This document shows positions 12,880 through 13,283 of a stretch of 13,283 nt of DNA, piece after piece. This DNA comes from Actinomycetes bacterium (GTDB taxonomy: Bacteria; Actinomycetota; Acidimicrobiia; Acidimicrobiales; RAAP-2), in the NCBI GenBank assembly GCA_021784205.1, contig JAJXTB010000045.1, forward strand, positions 4,145-17,427, written 5' to 3'. Below the pieces are notes generated by a model that was given only the letters and a program-made list of their open reading frames with translations, was not told where the DNA came from and made no database searches. The number at the start of each line of letters is the position of its first letter. Within the stretch, counting starts at the first letter, position 1. The position numbers and the translations under genes were made by a program.

Positions 12880-13283
12880 GTGACTCTGACGCCCCGATTC
12901 CGTGTCTCGCCACCGAGGTTCCGCTGGTTCGCCTTCGCTTCGTTCCTGTCCATGATCGTGATCGTGCTGACCGGCGGCGCCGTTCGTCTGACCGGTTCTG
13001 GCCTGGGTTGTCCCGACTGGCCCACCTGTTACCGCCACCAGATCGCCGGATCGTGGTCGATCCACCCGCTGATCGAGTACACGAACCGGATCGTCACCAT
13101 CGCGCTCGTGATCGTGACCGCCGTGACGTTGGTTGCCGCGTGGCTACGGACCGAGCGGCGCCGCGATCTCATTGGCTTCGCCGGTCTGCTGGTGCTCGGC
13201 GTGTTCGCCGACGCGATCCTCGGCGCCTTCGTCGTCTACTCCAAGCTCAATCCGTGGCTGGTCTCGCTGCACATGATCCTGTC
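12880..13283 (+). CDS. ctaA: Heme A synthase CtaA/COX15 (3' partial)
   Basis: The first 134 codons of heme A synthase, which oxidises the C8 methyl of heme O to a formyl group in the membrane; the gene runs off the window. After a short N-terminal tail, helix 1 spans about 16-34. It leads into the hallmark GGAVRLTGSGLGCPDWPTC with the cysteine pair C44 and C50. The loop and helix 2 hold H62 and E66 in HPLIEYTNR. At this point many CtaA proteins have a heme-ligand His (EYxHR), but Asn69 stands here. From memory other actinobacterial CtaA proteins also have Asn (EFGNR). Helix 3 and LNPWLVSLHM with H131, a heme-ligand position, close the visible part. The GTG at 12880 is the natural start, 6 bases after TAGGCT. 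It is divergent from ctaB. Confidence 0.93.
   Translation, partial: MTLTPRFRVSPPRFRWFAFASFLSMIVIVLTGGAVRLTGSGLGCPDWPTCYRHQIAGSWSIHPLIEYTNRIVTIALVIVTAVTLVAAWLRTERRRDLIGFAGLLVLGVFADAILGAFVVYSKLNPWLVSLHMIL

Noticed and set aside
11993..12883. A 296-codon open frame on the plus strand
   Set aside because: Antisense to ctaB; composition is almost entirely Arg, His, Asp, Gly and Glu, a mirror of a hydrophobic membrane protein.

Overview
The window is very GC-rich, gene-dense bacterial chromosome with G/C-loaded third codon positions and frequent GTG starts. The gene set (a SenX3/RegX3-type two-component pair, a polyphosphate-glucokinase-like ROK kinase, a CtaB/CtaA heme A pair beside an ABC-2 exporter) and the many apparently leaderless starts point to Actinomycetota. 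The SerRS and T4SS sequences look more like Acidimicrobiia than Streptomyces or Mycobacterium, but I hold that only as an impression. No RNA genes, IS elements, CRISPR arrays or att sites are visible, and no stretch over 300 bases lacks a gene.

Layout. (1) 1-629 (+) is the C-terminal part of an M20D amidohydrolase, entering from outside the window. It is convergent with (2) a ROK/PPGK-like sugar kinase, 626-1387 (-). (3) 1481-6273 (-) is a tightly coupled four-gene type IV secretion-like operon. In transcription order it encodes a small two-helix membrane protein (DUF6112/VirB2-like), a VirB6/TrbL-like polytopic protein, a VirB4-type ATPase with an N-terminal membrane region, and a VirD4/TraG-type ATPase. 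No relaxase, VirB8, lytic transglycosylase or integrase is seen. (4) Divergently, 6348-8356 (+) is a senX3-regX3-type operon. (5) serS, 8337-9641 (-), converges on it. (6) An ABC-2 exporter pair, 9710-11343 (+), is divergent from serS. (7) A TlpA/ResA-like thioredoxin and ctaB, 11383-12838 (-), are divergent from (8) ctaA, 12880 to the window end (+). CtaB makes heme O, CtaA oxidises it to heme A, and the thioredoxin probably serves oxidase or cytochrome assembly.

The main points beyond routine annotation are four. First, a minimal relaxase-less secretion cassette sits between housekeeping genes and has an anchor-less VirD4. Second, a TAnnnT -10-like hexamer recurs 6-8 bases before the start codons of the housekeeping operons, implying leaderless mRNAs, whereas the secretion operon begins with a Shine-Dalgarno site. 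Third, the ctaB/ctaA divergent promoters are so close that each -35 position falls on the other's -10. Fourth, the serS GTG start lies inside an 11-base perfect anti-Shine-Dalgarno complement.
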